Positions 26,987 to 36,245 of a DNA stretch of 64,000 nucleotides are shown here, in pieces. The stretch is from Bacteroidota bacterium. GTDB lineage: Bacteria > Bacteroidota > Bacteroidia > B-17B0 > Aurantibacillaceae. The notes under the pieces were generated by a model, which saw nothing but the letters and a program-made list of their open reading frames with translations, did no database searches and was not told where the DNA came from. The stretch covers positions 16,284-80,283 of the forward strand of contig JAJNBG010000009.1 of assembly GCA_021155905.1 (NCBI GenBank). The letters run 5' to 3'. How positions within the stretch are numbered: position 1 is the first letter of the stretch; every line of letters begins with the position of its first letter. A program made the position numbers and the translations under genes.

Positions 26987-28462
26987 TTATAAAAGTGATT
27001 CAACAGGAGTACAGATGTTATTTTCGCAGACATAGCATTTCAATTTATCTTTGAATACAGAAGATTTATAAATGGATTTTCCTAGCAGCATTCTTAAACA
27101 TTCCTGAACGCCTTCAATGATACTTGGATGCGGATGCATCATGTCTGCCAATTCCCGGATGCCCTGGTTTGTATGAATTAAATAGGCAACTGCCTGGATT
27201 GCAGAGCTGGCATGCTCTCCGACCACACGCATGCCTAAAATCCGCATGCCGTTATCATTGGTGACAATTATCTTGAAAAATCCTTTCGTTTGGCGCATCG
27301 CTATAGCACGGGCGTTTGTACTAAAATCGAGTTTAACCACCTTATGCGGAATGCCTTTTCGATCACAATCCTGGGGACTTAGCCCCACACTTGCCACCTC
27401 CGGATTAAGGAACATGATCGTGGAAATATTTTCATAGGATAATGGTTTGACGGTGGGTCCGAACATTCGCACAATGGCATGCCTGGCTTCCCGTTCTCCA
27501 ACGTTTACCAATGCCATAGCAGTGGTTACATCACCGGCAACATAAATATTAGAAACGTTTGTCTGGGTGTCGTCGTTAGCAATACTTCCCCTTTCATTTA
27601 GTTTGACGCCAACCTTTTCCAAACCCAAATTTTCCACATTGGCCACACGGCCTACAGAAACGAGTGCCTTGTCAACGGTGATAATTTCGGTTCGGCCATC
27701 TTTATATTCTAACTCATATTCTACTTTGCCGTTAATAATTTCCATCCTTTTTAAAGATGAACCGTGATGAACAGTCGCTCCGTGTTTTTCAAGACTCTCC
27801 CTGATCATTTCAGATATATCAGTATCTTCAAATGGCAAGATCCTGTCTGCCTTATCAATCAGATAAACTTTTGTTCTTCCAAGATTCGAAAATATGGTGG
27901 CGAATTCACAACCAATCACACCTGCTCCCAATACAACCAGGCTTTCAGGCAGCTCCTTTAAGTTTTTCACACCATCGCTGGTCATGATGATTTGTTCGTC
28001 AATGGGAATATGTGACAAATACCTGGGTCTGCTTCCTGTAGCGATCAGGATGTGATCTCCACTTACCCTTTTTATACCGCCGTCTTCTTTTTTAATGGCG
28101 ATGGTATTTCTATCTAAAAAAGAGGCACAGCCTTTTTCATAACATAATAGTTCCGGAAATTTTTTTTGTAACAGATTTAAATGCACGGTCATTTGTGTCT
28201 TGCGCTCAAATACGGCTTCTTTGATATTCCGTTCCATATCAGAATAATCTGCCTGGTAATCCGGAATCATTTCCCGGATGGAATTGACTTTCTGAGAATA
28301 TTCCCACATGGTCTTAGAAGTGAGGACACCATCATAAACACCGGCTCCACCAATGCGTGTTTTTTCGATCAGTAGAATTTTTTTCCTGAAGTCTAATGCG
28401 CGCATGACCCCTGCATACCCGCTTGGACCGCCACCGATGACAATTAAATCGTAATGTTCCAT
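26987..28462 (-). CDS. pyridine nucleotide-disulfide oxidoreductase fold flavoprotein lacking the N-terminal redox cysteines
   Basis: YDLIVIGGGPSGYAGVMRALDF, VVLGAGVIGCEFATIFSNLG, IYVAGDVT, MMHPHPSIIE; start MEHYDL 1 nt after the M1-like gene stop. Confidence 0.85.
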   Translation of the reverse strand: MEHYDLIVIGGGPSGYAGVMRALDFRKKILLIEKTRIGGAGVYDGVLTSKTMWEYSQKVNSIREMIPDYQADYSDMERNIKEAVFERKTQMTVHLNLLQKKFPELLCYEKGCASFLDRNTIAIKKEDGGIKRVSGDHILIATGSRPRYLSHIPIDEQIIMTSDGVKNLKELPESLVVLGAGVIGCEFATIFSNLGRTKVYLIDKADRILPFEDTDISEMIRESLEKHGATVHHGSSLKRMEIINGKVEYELEYKDGRTEIITVDKALVSVGRVANVENLGLEKVGVKLNERGSIANDDTQTNVSNIYVAGDVTTAMALVNVGEREARHAIVRMFGPTVKPLSYENISTIMFLNPEVASVGLSPQDCDRKGIPHKVVKLDFSTNARAIAMRQTKGFFKIIVTNDNGMRILGMRVVGEHASSAIQAVAYLIHTNQGIRELADMMHPHPSIIEGVQECLRMLLGKSIYKSSVFKDKLKCYVCENNICTPVESLL

Positions 28463-28463
28463 A

Positions 28464-31400
28464 TTAAAAAGCTCTGTTAATGCCAACCATCCAACGGAAC
28501 TGGAAGTAATCCTTTTCTGCGAAGGGCAGGCGATTAATAAATAGCGGCATGTCAAAACGAATGGTTAATGGTTTTAACCCGTATAAAGGTCCCCATTTTT
28601 GAATGCTTACAGCAACACCGACTCCTGCATCTGCGATTATATCAGACATCACTGTTGCTTTCGTTGGAAGGTTTGTATTAATAGTTCCTGCATCGCCAAA
28701 TAAATAAGGATTGATTTTGATGGTGTTATTTAAACGCTTGATATTCATAAAGCTGAACAGTTCTCCGAATTCAATTTCTGCACTGACAGAGGCTCCGGTT
28801 GTTCCTTTGTAATTACTCACTATAAATCCGCTTTCATCAGTTGCAGCCAGGACATATCCTGAATAGCCTCTTAAATTTAAACCTCCGCCGGAAGTGAAAT
28901 GATTGGTCATCGCTCCATATTCGCCCCACTCAGGCGGAATAAAGCCCATCGAACGAGTGTATTTATTTTCCATCAGCTCTTCCGGATTGGCTCCAGCGGC
29001 AAACAACATCGATTCATCCGCTAACTTAGTTCCGAAACCTAATTGTGCAAATACGCGGGTATTGATATTAATCTTTCCTAAGTCATTTTTATTAATCGCT
29101 GTGTACTGCAAATTAGAATAATCATAATCCCTGGTTAAAGCACTTGCTCTCATATTCAAATTCATAAAACCGGAGCCTCTGTGATAATTGTAATTATGAT
29201 CGATGCCGGCATTCAAATAACTATTCATTTTTTGAATCTGCCATTCGCTGCGATTGATCAGGTACACTAAGTCATTTGGCATATCCCTTACCATTGCCTT
29301 GTACTGAATGTAGATTCGGTTTTTGTCGTTATTACTTTTTTTCTCAAAGCCAACCAGTCCGCTTTCCAAACCATCCAATGATTTTAAAGTCATATAGATA
29401 TTTGATTTTTTAATGAATTTCGCTGTGGATGTTTTGTAATTCAATAGAAAAGAAACGATGTTATAATTATTGATCTTGTCCGCGCTATCTAAATAGGCTT
29501 GTCCTAAACCGGAGCTGAACCAGGCAGTGACATCAAAGACATGTTTGGTATTCATGTATCCACCATTTAAATGAGCACCAATTTTAACGCCATCATAACC
29601 ATTGTACCATAAACTTGGACGAGCCTTCATTTCGTAATGTTTCCAGTCAAGGGGATTATAAATCTTGGAATCAAAGGTGACATTCACACGGTGGTGTTTC
29701 ACATTATTCAACATATCCACATCTGCTAAACGCCTGGAAGGATCAATGATCACATTTTTTAATTTACCGCTAATCTGAACTTTAGCAATATAAGTTGGCT
29801 TCACTTTTCCCCATCCGATCCAACGAGGTAAAACGTTTGATTTCACCGGTTTTTCAAACCAGGTATTTGGAATGTAATAGTGATATGCTGAATCATTTTT
29901 ATCAAGGACTGTAAAATCAATTGGCATTTGCATGTCGCCCTTGCGCTTGAATTTGATAAAGTATTCGCCTTTTTGTTTCCCTCTTTTTACGCGGCCAATT
30001 TTATAATCAATTTTTTTAGTGGTTTCCAGCCATTGATCAAAAAACCAGTTCAAATCAACACCACTGTACTGGATGATGGAATTTCGGAAATCTTCAGGGT
30101 AGGGATGAGCAAATTTCCACTGGTAAAAATAATGCTGCATGCACTTGTCAAACAAGGAACGTCCTAGCACGTATTCTAAATTTTTCAGCATGGCTGCGGT
30201 TTTGGTATAAACCGCACTGTAACCGCCGCCATGACGAATACCGCCATTATAATCATCGCTGTGTGTATTGAGGGTCACTTCTTCGCCACGAACTGTAACT
30301 GCATTCATGTATCCGTTATAGATCTGGTCATCAAGGATCCTGTTTTGTTCTGTAAAGCGCCGAACGTACTTGCTTTTTGGCTGTTGTTCAATTTTATTCG
30401 GGCCATCGATGAACTGGTAGGTATCAGCCGTGTAAAACTGGGTGAAACCTTCATCTAAAAAGGCACGATACGTTTCATTATTTCCAACCATTCCAAAGAA
30501 CCAGTTGTGTGTCATTTCATGTACCAATAAATCCCTGTAGTTAGGATCATAACCTCCATCTAATGTTAACATTGGATATTCCACGCCATCCTGGGCATCA
30601 GCGCAGATCATTTTTGGATAATGGTATGGGCCAATGTTGTAGGTGTTTACATCCAACACTTTAGCAATATACAAAGGGCATGTTTGCCAGCCTGCCGCAT
30701 GAGGCTCCTGAACCAGCGCAACACATTTAACACCCTGCCACATGTATTCACCGATTCGGTAGGTCGGGTCGGCTGTCAGGGCAAAATCATGAACATTCAA
30801 TGCGGAAAATTTCCAGGTTTTTGTTGTGCCGTCACGTTTAACGATTGTACTAGGTGGGGAATTCCATGGCTTCTTGGCAAAGTTGGCAAGATCTAATTTC
30901 TGCCGCAGGGAATCCGGTAACACTTCTTTTTCATTTTGTAGCACACCTGTGGCATCTAATACATAATTGTTTGGTAAAGTAAATTCTACGTAAAAGGAAC
31001 CGAAATCACCGTAAAATTCATGATCCATATGCTGGTCGGTATCCCAGCCCATTTTACGATCGTAAACAGAAATACGCGGATACCAATGCGTCACATCAAA
31101 ATGTTTGTTGCCAAAGGCATTGTACATTTTCATCCGGTTACGGATGACCTCTTTGGCATAATAGGTTTTGAAGTCAATATCAAATGTGATGGATTCTCCT
31201 GGTTTTAGGGGACGTTCCAGGTACACTTTCATAACGGTATTATCCAGTTCGGTTTTTAACTCGGTGGTACCGCTTTTGATGTTCACGACCTCTGTTCCTT
31301 TGCCGTCTTTACGATGCTTATTGAACTTTAAACGGTAATTATTATTCTTATATAAGTCAGCGAGGTAAGAGTCTTTGGTTTGGGCGTTGTTGTATAAATG

Positions 31401-31658
31401 GAAATACACAAAATACAATTCCTTGGGAGAATTGTTCCAGTAGGTTAACTCTTCATGGCCGGTGATGATATCAGTAGTATCATTCAGATAGGCTTTAATC
31501 GTATAATGTACGTCCTGTTGCCAGTAGTCGGCAAAGGGTTTACGGTTTTTCCAGTACAGAGGATTGGTTTGTGAACGGTAATCAACATATTCGTTTTGAG
31601 AAGTTAGCTCAGAGACTGAGAGGATGCTCAAAATAAGGAGTAGAAATTGTTTCTTCAT
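28464..31658 (-). CDS. M1 family metallopeptidase with C-terminal outer-membrane-barrel-like region
   Basis: HEMTHNWFFGMVGNNETYRAFLDEGFTQF (HExxH-x18-E); about 400-aa C-terminal region with aromatic-rich strands, GGGLNLRGY, ending ...WMVGINRAF. Confidence 0.85.
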   Translation of the reverse strand: MKKQFLLLILSILSVSELTSQNEYVDYRSQTNPLYWKNRKPFADYWQQDVHYTIKAYLNDTTDIITGHEELTYWNNSPKELYFVYFHLYNNAQTKDSYLADLYKNNNYRLKFNKHRKDGKGTEVVNIKSGTTELKTELDNTVMKVYLERPLKPGESITFDIDFKTYYAKEVIRNRMKMYNAFGNKHFDVTHWYPRISVYDRKMGWDTDQHMDHEFYGDFGSFYVEFTLPNNYVLDATGVLQNEKEVLPDSLRQKLDLANFAKKPWNSPPSTIVKRDGTTKTWKFSALNVHDFALTADPTYRIGEYMWQGVKCVALVQEPHAAGWQTCPLYIAKVLDVNTYNIGPYHYPKMICADAQDGVEYPMLTLDGGYDPNYRDLLVHEMTHNWFFGMVGNNETYRAFLDEGFTQFYTADTYQFIDGPNKIEQQPKSKYVRRFTEQNRILDDQIYNGYMNAVTVRGEEVTLNTHSDDYNGGIRHGGGYSAVYTKTAAMLKNLEYVLGRSLFDKCMQHYFYQWKFAHPYPEDFRNSIIQYSGVDLNWFFDQWLETTKKIDYKIGRVKRGKQKGEYFIKFKRKGDMQMPIDFTVLDKNDSAYHYYIPNTWFEKPVKSNVLPRWIGWGKVKPTYIAKVQISGKLKNVIIDPSRRLADVDMLNNVKHHRVNVTFDSKIYNPLDWKHYEMKARPSLWYNGYDGVKIGAHLNGGYMNTKHVFDVTAWFSSGLGQAYLDSADKINNYNIVSFLLNYKTSTAKFIKKSNIYMTLKSLDGLESGLVGFEKKSNNDKNRIYIQYKAMVRDMPNDLVYLINRSEWQIQKMNSYLNAGIDHNYNYHRGSGFMNLNMRASALTRDYDYSNLQYTAINKNDLGKININTRVFAQLGFGTKLADESMLFAAGANPEELMENKYTRSMGFIPPEWGEYGAMTNHFTSGGGLNLRGYSGYVLAATDESGFIVSNYKGTTGASVSAEIEFGELFSFMNIKRLNNTIKINPYLFGDAGTINTNLPTKATVMSDIIADAGVGVAVSIQKWGPLYGLKPLTIRFDMPLFINRLPFAEKDYFQFRWMVGINRAF

Positions 31659-31758
31659 AGTGAATTAATAACCCTTTAAATATAGGTATTTTATGGAAGA
31701 AAAAACGTAGGAATACGCTTGTAAATAAAACAGAAGAATACGTGTTTTTAAATCACTT

Positions 31759-32214
31759 TTATAAAAATGTTCTGAGCCATTTAATGGCTTGCTCTTTTGT
31801 TTTGAACATTTTAGTGGGACGCCCCGGTTTATTAAATTTTAAATAAAAATTACCGATCATAGCATGCCCCATATTACTGGTGACATATGCATCTGCGGAA
31901 GAGTAAGGGCAGGATTCTTTAGTTGCCCAAAATGCTCTTGTTTCAACAGGAGGAATGGCAAATTCATCCAGGGTGATTAATAATGGAACGCTCCGGTAGT
32001 TAACCATTTTCCCCATCACTACACTAAATTTTTTTAATGAATCTACATTGAAGTCAATACCAGCTGTGGTATGAGAATGGATGATGCCATCGCTTCTGAA
32101 TTTAATGGTAAATGCTTCACAGATTTCCGTGGAAATAACATCTACTTCTTCTATGCTTTTTTCTAATAACATGCTTAAGATTGAGTTATAGGGCCTGTTA
32201 ACTTTATAGAACAA
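31759..32214 (-). CDS. STAS/SpoIIAA-like fold hypothetical protein
   Basis: VPLLITLDE...TKMFKTKEQAIKWLRTFL; resembles the ORF at 60403-60789. Confidence 0.55.
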   Translation of the reverse strand: MFYKVNRPYNSILSMLLEKSIEEVDVISTEICEAFTIKFRSDGIIHSHTTAGIDFNVDSLKKFSVVMGKMVNYRSVPLLITLDEFAIPPVETRAFWATKESCPYSSADAYVTSNMGHAMIGNFYLKFNKPGRPTKMFKTKEQAIKWLRTFL

Positions 32215-32251
32215 ATCTAAGATAGGATTTTAAAATTGCATTTGCAAATAG

Positions 32252-32989
32252 TTAAGAGGCTATTAACTCTAAAAATTTATCCAATGCTTTTTTCTTGTCT
32301 GAATCCAGGTGATAGGAGATCTTATTTTTTAGATAATCATAAGCGTTAAATCCATTGGTATTATTGGGTTTTTCTAAAACCGCTTCTTTAATATGATTAA
32401 CACCAAAAGTTAAAGCATCATTAAATTTTTCTATAAAAGATTTTTCTAATTGAATATTGCTTACCCAACAGGCAAATACAAAAGGTAAGCCTGTGTGTTT
32501 CTGCCATTCTTCGGAGAGGTCGTATTGATAAGGATGTTCAGCTAATCCAAAGGTACGGTCACCGATGATGACGGCGCCGGTTGTACCACTGATTTGTTTT
32601 TCAAAGCCTTCAGAAGCATTTACAAATTGAATATCCTTTTTCCAAAAGTGTTTGTTCAACACCTGCACTAATGTGACCGAGGTTTTAGACTGATAATCCA
32701 AGAGTACGTGAGTTAATTCATTCAGAGGTTTTTCAGAAAAAAGTTTGACACTGTCTACTTTACCAATCGCGCCAATGCAGTAATCTGTAATGATATGATA
32801 CGAGTCCAGTTCGGGTAAAACCGCCACAGGCACCAATCCGATTTCTACCTGTTTGTTCTTGAGTTTTGAAGCACAAACACTTGGTATATCCAGTTCCAGG
32901 TTTATCTGTGATTTGAAATCGGTATGGTTGATCCCGTATAAAAAGGGTGTGGTGTTATAATAGTTGACTATGGATACAGAATGTTTCAT
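32252..32989 (-). CDS. mqnA: menaquinone biosynthesis protein MqnA (chorismate dehydratase)
   Basis: VSIVNYYNTTPFLYGI, EIGLVPVAVLPEL, YCIGAIGKVDSVKLFS. Confidence 0.85.
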   Translation of the reverse strand: MKHSVSIVNYYNTTPFLYGINHTDFKSQINLELDIPSVCASKLKNKQVEIGLVPVAVLPELDSYHIITDYCIGAIGKVDSVKLFSEKPLNELTHVLLDYQSKTSVTLVQVLNKHFWKKDIQFVNASEGFEKQISGTTGAVIIGDRTFGLAEHPYQYDLSEEWQKHTGLPFVFACWVSNIQLEKSFIEKFNDALTFGVNHIKEAVLEKPNNTNGFNAYDYLKNKISYHLDSDKKKALDKFLELIAS

Positions 32990-33100
32990 TCAATTTTCGT
33001 GCGGAAAGATAGGAAAAATATTAAATTAAGTTTCGATTAAACAGAGTGCTTTATGTAAAAAGAATAAGGTTTCCAGACATACTTTCTCATAAATATATTT

Positions 33101-33919
33101 CTAGGTTTCTATGTGGTTTTGTTTTTTATTTCCAAAGTTTTTCAATTCTAAAAAACTGAGCGTGGCTCCAACAACAGCCAATACAGGACCAAACATCAAT
33201 CCAACAAATAAAGGTAGCAGCATAAAACAGGAATAAACAAGACCGATTCCGCAAATCACACCTTTATGTTTACGTGCCATGTGAATACTTTGTGATACTC
33301 CCATCTTATGGCGCTCGAAATTGTAATCGAACATGGTAAAGCCTAAAAAATACCATGAAACGACTATTAGAAAAGGACCGGTAACAATAACCAGTGGTGG
33401 AAAAACCAAAGTCAGAAGAAAACAAACGGCAATGAAAAAATATTCTAAAATCATATTTCGTATGCTCATCACAATTCCTCTTCCAATGTCCTTCATGAAT
33501 TGAGCCGTTTGAAAAGGATAATGAGTTCCACATAATTTTTCCTCTACCGATTCAGATAATAGAGCAAAGAGGGGAGAAAGCAGAATCAGCGTGATGTATT
33601 TTACAAAAGTTCCTGAAATAAACCAAAATAAGATCTTTAAGATCCATACCAGGATGAAACTGAAATAGCCGGTTAAGAATGGTTTGGCAAAAGATAACAA
33701 GGCGCCGGTATCAGGAATTTCATTAAAGTTTAACTGGCGATTGACGTACTCAGAAATTTGTACCGCTATATTTGAAAATAACCAGATGCTTCCAATCCAC
33801 ATCAGGAACCACAAAATTAACGGATAAAAAATGCAAGGCCACAATCCTTTTTCAAAAAGTAAAGAAAAGCCTTTAAAGCAATTACTAATGGCTTTAAAAA
33901 AGCCGGTGAAAAAACTCAT
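33101..33919 (-). CDS. EI24/CysZ-like membrane protein
   Basis: MSFFTGFFKAISNCFKGFSLLFEKGLWPCIFYPLILWFL with multiple TM helices. Confidence 0.75.
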   Translation of the reverse strand: MSFFTGFFKAISNCFKGFSLLFEKGLWPCIFYPLILWFLMWIGSIWLFSNIAVQISEYVNRQLNFNEIPDTGALLSFAKPFLTGYFSFILVWILKILFWFISGTFVKYITLILLSPLFALLSESVEEKLCGTHYPFQTAQFMKDIGRGIVMSIRNMILEYFFIAVCFLLTLVFPPLVIVTGPFLIVVSWYFLGFTMFDYNFERHKMGVSQSIHMARKHKGVICGIGLVYSCFMLLPLFVGLMFGPVLAVVGATLSFLELKNFGNKKQNHIET

Positions 33920-34070
33920 TTGAATATACTATTTCATCACAAATTTAGCAGATTAAACTAAAGAACAATTCATTGACCTTCATATTCGAACTGTTCACCT
34001 CATTATAAGGTTTTAAAATACTAATCAGAAACGGTCGGCGTTCTGGTTTATATATTTAAAAATAATAATT

Positions 34071-34229
34071 ATGAAAAAAATCAAAATCACAATGGCATTG
34101 GTATTATTAGTAAGTACCATTAATTTAACTTCTTGCGGAAAGAAACATTGTCACAAGCCTGAGGGACCGAAACCAAAACCTGAATGCCAGCATCAGCCGG
34201 CAGAAGTTTCTGAAACTGTGGAAGAATAA
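34071..34229 (+). CDS. small lipoprotein (52 aa)
   Basis: Manual translation MKKIKITMALVLLVSTINLTSCGKKHCHKPEGPKPKPECQHQPAEVSETVEE; followed by a terminator. Not in the supplied ORF track. Confidence 0.65.
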   Translation: MKKIKITMALVLLVSTINLTSCGKKHCHKPEGPKPKPECQHQPAEVSETVEE

Positions 34230-34236
34230 TTCAAGT

Positions 34237-34269
34237 AAAAGCCCGGTAATGTTTTGTTACCGGGCTTTT
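34237..34269 (+). terminator. bidirectional-type terminator hairpin
   Basis: AAAAGCCCGGTAA-tgttttg-TTACCGGGCTTTT between convergent genes. Confidence 0.85.
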
Positions 34270-34286
34270 AACATCTGTTTTTCTCA

Positions 34287-35444
34287 TTAAGCCAATGCCT
34301 GTTTCAGATCTTCGATCAAATCTTCCACATCTTCCACACCAACACTTAAACGCAATAGGTTTTCTACCACACCTGCTTTGTCCCGTTCCGGTTTTGGAAT
34401 CGAAGCATGGGTCATAGTTGCAGGATGGTTGATCAACGATTCAACGCCACCTAATGATTCAGCTAACGAGAACACTTTAAAAGACGAAGCAATTTTAAAA
34501 GTGGCATCTAAAGAAGCGCCTTTTAAAACGATGGAAATCATTCCGCCAAAATCGCGCATTTGTTTTTTAGCGATCTCGTGGTTGGGATGATCTGTAAACC
34601 CCGGCCAGTAGATTTTTTCAATCTTAGGATGTGTTTTTAAAAATTCAGCAACCTTACGGCCATTGAAACAATGGCGTTCCATACGCAAATGCAGTGTCTT
34701 AATTCCCCGCATCACTAAAAAGCAATCCATTGGACCCGGATTAGCACCACAGCTGTTTAATATGAAATATAATTGTTCATGTATCTTATCGTCATTGGTA
34801 ATTAAAGCACCCATCACCACGTCACTATGTCCGCCTAAATATTTGGTCACAGAATGCATCACGATATCAGCACCGAGAGCTAACGGGTTTTGTAGATACG
34901 GAGACGCAAAGGTATTATCAACCGCTAATAAGATGTTGTTTGCTTTTGCAATAGTGGCACAAGCAGCAATATCAATAATTTGCATGGTTGGATTGGTTGG
35001 TGTTTCAACCCATAATAATTTGGTATTTGCGTTGATATATTTTTTAATATTTTCCGCATCAGTCAGATTGATGAAATGAAATTTGATACCGAAATTTTCA
35101 TAGATCTTTGTAAACATACGGTATGAACCGCCATACAAATCATCACCTGTGATGACTTCGTCACCCGGTCTCAGCATTTTTATAACAGCATCGGTTGCAC
35201 CCATACCGCTACTGAAACATACACAGTGTTTACCATTTTCCAAAGCAGCAATATTCTTTTGTAATGCCTCCCTGGTAGGATTTTTTCCACGGGCATAACC
35301 ATATCCTTTATTTGTTCCGGGAGATTCCTGAACATACGTAGAAGTTTGGAAGATGGGTGTCATAATAGCACCTGTTGAAGGATCCGGATCAGCACCTGCA
35401 TGTATTGCTTTGGTACCAAATTTATGTTTAGAAAAGTCAGCCAT
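34287..35444 (-). CDS. trans-sulfuration PLP enzyme (cystathionine gamma-synthase/lyase family)
   Basis: FGTKAIHAGADPDPSTGAIMTPIFQTSTY, SSGMGA, VETPTNPT, HSVTKYLGGHSDV. Confidence 0.92.
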   Translation of the reverse strand: MADFSKHKFGTKAIHAGADPDPSTGAIMTPIFQTSTYVQESPGTNKGYGYARGKNPTREALQKNIAALENGKHCVCFSSGMGATDAVIKMLRPGDEVITGDDLYGGSYRMFTKIYENFGIKFHFINLTDAENIKKYINANTKLLWVETPTNPTMQIIDIAACATIAKANNILLAVDNTFASPYLQNPLALGADIVMHSVTKYLGGHSDVVMGALITNDDKIHEQLYFILNSCGANPGPMDCFLVMRGIKTLHLRMERHCFNGRKVAEFLKTHPKIEKIYWPGFTDHPNHEIAKKQMRDFGGMISIVLKGASLDATFKIASSFKVFSLAESLGGVESLINHPATMTHASIPKPERDKAGVVENLLRLSVGVEDVEDLIEDLKQALA

Positions 35445-35507
35445 GATATAAAATTTTGGGACGAATTTAAGCTTATTTTATATTGTGTATGCTATAATTT
35501 ATTAGTA

Positions 35508-36245
35508 ATTTTAAATATCAAAAATTTTAAATATATAATTGTTGTTTTGACTCTTTTTGGGGTGTTAGCCTGTAAGAAAAAGGTAGAAGAGGCGCCCGAC
35601 GTGGGTTATGATTATGCTCCTGTAACTTTAGGAAAATACATTGTCTATGATGTGGATTCAACGGTTTATACTGACATAGGAGATACTATTTATAATAAAT
35701 ACCGAATCAAAGAGAAACTCGAAGAAAATTTTACAGACAACCAGGGTAGGGAAGCTGTAAAGTTAGCGCGTTACATAAAAAAGTATAATGACACAGTTGG
35801 ATATGACAATATACCCTGGGTGCTGAAAGATGTATGGAACCTTGTAAAAACTTCAACCACTCTGGAAGTGGTAGAAGAAGATGTTCGTCTCACAAAACTT
35901 ATTTTTCCTGTCAGGGAAGATGCTACGTGGAACGGAAACGCCCAGAATACAATGGGAGAGTGGGAATACCTGTATAAATATATTGACAAAAAGGAAAATA
36001 TTAATGGGGCAACATTTGATAATGTATTATTTGTGGAGCAGAAGGACGATAAAAGTAAAAATGCCATTCATCGCCAGTATTTTATTGAAAAACATGCGAA
36101 AAACGTAGGATTGGTTTACAGGGAGATCAAAGATCTTTATTCGAATCATATAACAATTGTTAATGGTGGGGCCTCTCCGGTTGAAACCAGAATAGAAAAA
36201 GGAATTATATACAAACAAACGTACGTTACACATGGAACTGAATAA
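35508..36245 (+). CDS. hypothetical lipoprotein; start proposed at ATT (ORF track start 35400)
   Basis: LNIKNFKYIIVVLTLFGVLACKKK lipobox. ATGs at 35400/35424 lie inside the divergent gene starting at 35444 and give an atypical leader. Confidence 0.6.
   Translation: MLNIKNFKYIIVVLTLFGVLACKKKVEEAPDVGYDYAPVTLGKYIVYDVDSTVYTDIGDTIYNKYRIKEKLEENFTDNQGREAVKLARYIKKYNDTVGYDNIPWVLKDVWNLVKTSTTLEVVEEDVRLTKLIFPVREDATWNGNAQNTMGEWEYLYKYIDKKENINGATFDNVLFVEQKDDKSKNAIHRQYFIEKHAKNVGLVYREIKDLYSNHITIVNGGASPVETRIEKGIIYKQTYVTHGTE

Noticed and set aside
28463-28555. Longer N-terminus (MTCRYLLIACPSQ...) for the flavoprotein
   Set aside because: The Rossmann motif begins at MEHYDLIVIGGGPSG; the extension overlaps the M1 gene's 3' end.
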